Positions 61,052 through 64,000 of a stretch of 64,000 nt of DNA are shown one piece after another. The DNA lies in assembly GCA_020848275.1 (NCBI GenBank), contig JADLAK010000065.1:1-64000 (forward strand), read 5' to 3'. The notes under the pieces were generated by a model. That model had not been told where the DNA came from. It ran no database searches and saw only the letters and a list, made by a program, of their open reading frames with translations. The position numbers were made by a program, and so were the translations under genes. The stretch comes from Planctomycetota bacterium. Lineage in GTDB: Bacteria; Planctomycetota; UBA8742; UBA2392. The first letter of the stretch is position 1, and every line of letters starts with the position of its first letter.

Positions 61052-61726
61052 CTACGCAGCCATCAGGCCCGGGTCCAACTTCGTACGAAGGACAGCGAAC
61101 CCGCGCGAGCACAACTGATGCACACCCGAAGGACACCGGCCCATCCGCCTGCCGGCATCCACGAAGGTGTTGCCCTCAAAGAGAATGAGCGTGATCGCTT
61201 CGCGTTCATCCCTGGGCAGCTGAGCCAGGGCGGCACGAACGATCTCGTCCCTCTCGACGGACAACATGTGAGCAAGCGGGCAAGCCACGATCACATCGGA
61301 ACGTTGATGCACGTACTGCTCGTGCTTTTCGCTTTCCCGCTGCTGCTTCCTCCAGAAATCGCGGAACAGGTTTTTTGCGGCGGTAAACACCGTCCCACCT
61401 GCTGACTTCCGGTGATTGCAACATTCGTCTGCCTCACCCATGTTTTTGACCTTACGGACGCTCCCCCTCTCGAGCTTGGCGTAGAGCTTCCCACGCAAGT
61501 CCTCGGCAGTGCTCTCGCAGCCGCAAAGCCCTTTCAAATACTTCAAAAGGGCCGGGCCATAACGAGCGTCCATCACACGAACCGCTTCGCAACGCTCCGC
61601 CACCGTCTTCAGTGGAACAATGGAAGCCAGTTGCCCGCACGGCTCGACCTTCTGGAGCTTCTCCTCGTTGCCTTCGCCACCGGACCACCCGGCGGCATCG
61701 GTACAACTACCGCGAAACATCATCAT
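61052..61726 (-). CDS. ECF-like RNA polymerase sigma factor
   Basis: 224 residues from the first of three consecutive ATGs at 61726 (GGAGG upstream). Region 2-like part: VRVMDARYGPALLKYLKGLC and EDLRGKLYAKLERG, with the ~25-residue insert GEADECCNHRKSAGG of unusual sequence and FTAAKNLFRDFWRKQQRE. Region 4: VRAALAQLPRDEREAITLIL then GNTFVDAGRRMGRCPSGVHQ, a typical sigma4 HTH. No anti-sigma factor adjacent. It may activate the element's own operons. Confidence 0.8.
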   Translation of the reverse strand: MMMFRGSCTDAAGWSGGEGNEEKLQKVEPCGQLASIVPLKTVAERCEAVRVMDARYGPALLKYLKGLCGCESTAEDLRGKLYAKLERGSVRKVKNMGEADECCNHRKSAGGTVFTAAKNLFRDFWRKQQRESEKHEQYVHQRSDVIVACPLAHMLSVERDEIVRAALAQLPRDEREAITLILFEGNTFVDAGRRMGRCPSGVHQLCSRGFAVLRTKLDPGLMAA

Positions 61727-61936
61727 TGTAAGCCCTCCGTCGAGGGCCGTGCGCACGGCTGCCTTTGTCAAAGCGCGCCAACGGATCGATCAGGAGCTAT
61801 TGGACACCATGCGCAACCACCGACATGTCGGGGCGACATGTCGCGAGAAGTTTTTTTCAAGTATTTGGCGAAAGGTGGGGAGGTACCGACCTGGAAACCG
61901 AAAAGTTTATATGGGTGCTATTGATACCCCTAGAGA

Positions 61937-62308
61937 ATGGCGAATCGAACGCGGGCCCCGCCGCAAGGGGAAGAACTGGAGCGATTGGTCGAGATTTACG
62001 TTAGGTCGAACTTTGAACTGAGAATGCCAGGTATCATCGACAAGCCGGAGTATGATTTGGCCGTTCGTATCGTTAAGGCATATTTCTACCCGTACGACCT
62101 CCCCAGCTACGTCGCGGCCTTCCGTGGCTACCATGTGCAAGGCTTCAACGCGAGAAAGGTCGACAAGGCTTTTTTTGCATTTGCTAATGCCATAGACCCC
62201 TTGGTTCACCTATTCCCACAGTATGTCCGACGCCTCGACCAGCCAATTCAACCTCCAGGCACCAGTCCAGTTGGATTGGGCGGCGAGTCAACTGATCCTG
62301 CCCTGTGA
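61937..62308 (+). CDS. Small accessory protein, paralogue of the 53004 protein
   Basis: 123 residues; the start has only a weak ribosome site (CTAGAG). Shares PEYDLAVRIVKAYF and HLFPQYV with the 53004 protein. Its last ~29 codons overlap the next gene in another frame and lie beyond the conserved part, suggesting that the reading-through tail is tolerated. Probably coupled to the downstream STAND NTPase gene. Confidence 0.6.
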   Translation: MANRTRAPPQGEELERLVEIYVRSNFELRMPGIIDKPEYDLAVRIVKAYFYPYDLPSYVAAFRGYHVQGFNARKVDKAFFAFANAIDPLVHLFPQYVRRLDQPIQPPGTSPVGLGGESTDPAL

Positions 62309-64000
62309 TGTACTCGTACTCGATTTTTCAGAAGGCAAGAGCGACAAAGAGCCTTGGTCTCTGCCTCTTCACTTTTGCGTTGTGTTCGAGGTGGCGCGGC
62401 GCCAGCACGCGGGCCTGCAGGATCAAACCTATGTTCGCTACGACGGCGAATTCCAAGCTCCGCTGAACGGTCAGGCTTCGAGTTTCCAGCTCGACACCTT
62501 GCCTACCGCAGGAACGGTCGCAAAAAAGTGGGAGCGAATGAATCTCTCGCCAGGCCAACGGTATGCCGACCCACGCGATCAGGACAAAGACACTTTTCAT
62601 TACAACACTCAGCCCTACCGGCTCTACTTGAGGTGCAAAGGACCTAATGGACCTGGAGTTGTGAAGCTTGTTCCGCTTGAGGACGAAGATAAATCTACAG
62701 GAACAACTTGCGCGGCCGAACTTACGGACCGGTACGTGACCCAATGCGTGAAACTTGGCCGCCAATTCAAGGTCACAGACAAACAAATCCTAAAACAGGG
62801 CATTTACAGCAGTTTAAACCTACTTACACACCTGTTTACCGCTCACCTGCACAGCCGTCCAAAAGCCGGAGCGAGTCGATCCATGACGTGGGCGGAGCTG
62901 AAACTGTGCTCCCTTGTCAGGGTTGGCAAAAAGTCATTCAAGCCGCTCGAGCCGCGGCAGATCAAGCTACTGTCCGTCCCACCGTACTCAGCACCAACGG
63001 CGAAACCCGAAATCGGTAAGGGCTCAGGCGCCCGATCCGGTCCAACTCGGAGGGCCACCAACGACTTACGCGACGCCCGTCTTTTTCACGCACATGGAGC
63101 GGATTCGTTTCTTGGGCGAATAGACGAACTCGCGCAACTTGAGCGGTTGATGCTGGATCGCGTCAATGGCGAGAAACCCCGCCACCAGGTTCTTTCCATT
63201 GTCGGAGGCGCCGGACACGGGAAAAGTCGGCTAGTAGCCGAGGCAGTATTTCGAGTCCAAGAAGCAATCAACCACAACGTCTGGTACGTTGCATTGGCGG
63301 ATTATCCCTCCACTGTTGATCTCTCGATGGCGGCCGCCACAGCCCTCAAACTCTCCAATTGCGAATCCAATCTTGGAGCAGTACTCGCCCGCGTTCTGGG
63401 CTCCAAGGAACCCGCGCTGATTGTCCTGGACAATGCCGAACATGTCTTGAACGCTTCGGCAACATTGGTTCGGGATTGTGTTGCGGCAAGCGGCCAAGTG
63501 CAGTTCGTTGTGACAAGCCGTGAACGACTGGCCATCGCTGGAGAACAAGCCATAGAGCTTCGACCGTTTCCGCTGCCTGAAACCACTGTTCCAGATGCGA
63601 GAACCTCAAGCAGCGCCGGCGAGTTGTCTCTACCCGACTGCGTCCAACTGTTTTTTGACCGTGCAATACAGGCTGGCGTGGAGGCCCACGTCCTGCGACA
63701 GCAGGTGGAGTCCATTGCAGATGTTTGCCGGCTCGTCGAGGGCATACCGCTTGCCATCGAGTTGGCTGCGCCGAAGGCCACCATTCTCAGTGTATCTGAG
63801 ATAGCCTCCGGTTTGCGGACTAGCATGGCGTTGCTCTCGTCCGAACAGCGCGACGTGCCGGGAAAACACAGATCGATGTTTGCGGCGCTAGAGTGGAGTT
63901 GGAGTCTGCTGTCCGTTGAAGAACGCGCCTTCCTTGTTCAGCTGGTCGTTTTTCAAGGAGGATGCACGTACAAGGCCATCACCGAAATCGTGCAGCTCCC
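62223..64000 (+). CDS. STAND NTPase (AfsR/LuxR-type), cut by window end
   Basis: Frame open from the ATG at 62223 to the window edge (592 codons, no stop). N-terminal ~285 residues are unrecognised (starts MSDASTSQFNLQAPVQLDWA; contains WSLPLHFCVVFEVARRQHAG). NTPase domain: Walker A GGAGHGKS (328-335), Walker B ALIVLDNAEHV (Asp403), VTSRERLAIAGE and GIPLAIELAAPKA, the NB-ARC/AfsR GLPLA signature. Then WSWSLLSVEERAFLVQLVVF, the winged helix after NB-ARC. Such proteins are large sensors or transcriptional activators; the effector would be the N-terminal domain or beyond the edge. Confidence 0.85.
   Translation, partial: MSDASTSQFNLQAPVQLDWAASQLILPCDVLVLDFSEGKSDKEPWSLPLHFCVVFEVARRQHAGLQDQTYVRYDGEFQAPLNGQASSFQLDTLPTAGTVAKKWERMNLSPGQRYADPRDQDKDTFHYNTQPYRLYLRCKGPNGPGVVKLVPLEDEDKSTGTTCAAELTDRYVTQCVKLGRQFKVTDKQILKQGIYSSLNLLTHLFTAHLHSRPKAGASRSMTWAELKLCSLVRVGKKSFKPLEPRQIKLLSVPPYSAPTAKPEIGKGSGARSGPTRRATNDLRDARLFHAHGADSFLGRIDELAQLERLMLDRVNGEKPRHQVLSIVGGAGHGKSRLVAEAVFRVQEAINHNVWYVALADYPSTVDLSMAAATALKLSNCESNLGAVLARVLGSKEPALIVLDNAEHVLNASATLVRDCVAASGQVQFVVTSRERLAIAGEQAIELRPFPLPETTVPDARTSSSAGELSLPDCVQLFFDRAIQAGVEAHVLRQQVESIADVCRLVEGIPLAIELAAPKATILSVSEIASGLRTSMALLSSEQRDVPGKHRSMFAALEWSWSLLSVEERAFLVQLVVFQGGCTYKAITEIVQL

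Noticed and set aside
1-64000. CRISPR array
   Set aside because: No run of evenly spaced identical 24-40 bp repeats is seen; the 46-bp repeat has only three copies 1-3 kb apart.

Overview
The window looks like an accessory (genomic-island or plasmid-like) region of a GC-rich, large-genome bacterium. The giant secreted RHS protein, the sorting-tag protein, the SHOCT and lipoprotein genes and the many eukaryote-like kinases point toward Planctomycetota or a related lineage. This is inference only: there is no rRNA, tRNA or housekeeping gene to anchor taxonomy. Three tyrosine recombinases, one insertion sequence, relics of another repeat and a ParB/clamp-like/DUF932 block all say mobile DNA.

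Region 1 (1-6.7 kb) holds a tyrosine recombinase, a two-gene SIR2-HerA type anti-phage module on the minus strand, a divergent pair encoding an XRE regulator with a C-terminal membrane segment and a membrane-anchored Ser/Thr kinase behind twin palindromic operators, and a recombinase reduced to its catalytic domain. Region 2 (6.7-26.7 kb) is a secretion and toxin block: a Calx-beta protein with a C-terminal sorting tag, a DNRLRE-like/SHOCT lipoprotein, a HEAT-like repeat lipoprotein, a 4062-residue RHS/YD protein ending in an HExxH metallopeptidase-like toxin domain, small lipoproteins likely to be immunity or orphan immunity proteins, a secreted subtilase and another lipoprotein. Copies of a 46-bp repeat punctuate this block.

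Region 3 (26.7-35.2 kb) contains hypothetical genes, two MGYxHxW-family paralogues flanking a complete IS with terminal inverted repeats and a frame-split transposase, small zinc-binding proteins, a nested RNA-like fold and an array of palindromes. Region 4 (35.2-45.7 kb) carries a HerA-like ATPase fused to a nuclease-like domain, a zinc-ribbon tyrosine recombinase, a winged-helix/membrane-protein operon and a large Avs-like STAND NTPase with an N-terminal nuclease-like domain.

Region 5 (45.8-50.1 kb) is a plasmid-style block: ParB, a sliding-clamp-like protein, a DUF932 protein and small zinc-ribbon proteins, each with strong Shine-Dalgarno sites and several with their own terminators, plus a candidate parS-like palindrome. 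Region 6 (50.2-53.3 kb) has a class III cyclase-GAF protein preceded by two tiny coupled genes, then a basic AT-hook-like protein. Region 7 (53.4-60.6 kb, minus strand) is the most notable: a vWA protein, a protein kinase, a PP2C-zinc ribbon-FHA protein, a second HerA-like ATPase with a nuclease-like tail, a zinc-binding membrane protein, a multi-pass membrane protein and two paralogous unknowns, arranged as overlapping or closely spaced genes. The vWA/kinase/phosphatase trio resembles TerY-P triads and may gate DNA processing by the HerA ATPase. The window ends with an excisionase-like HTH protein, an ECF-like sigma factor and a STAND NTPase cut by the window edge.
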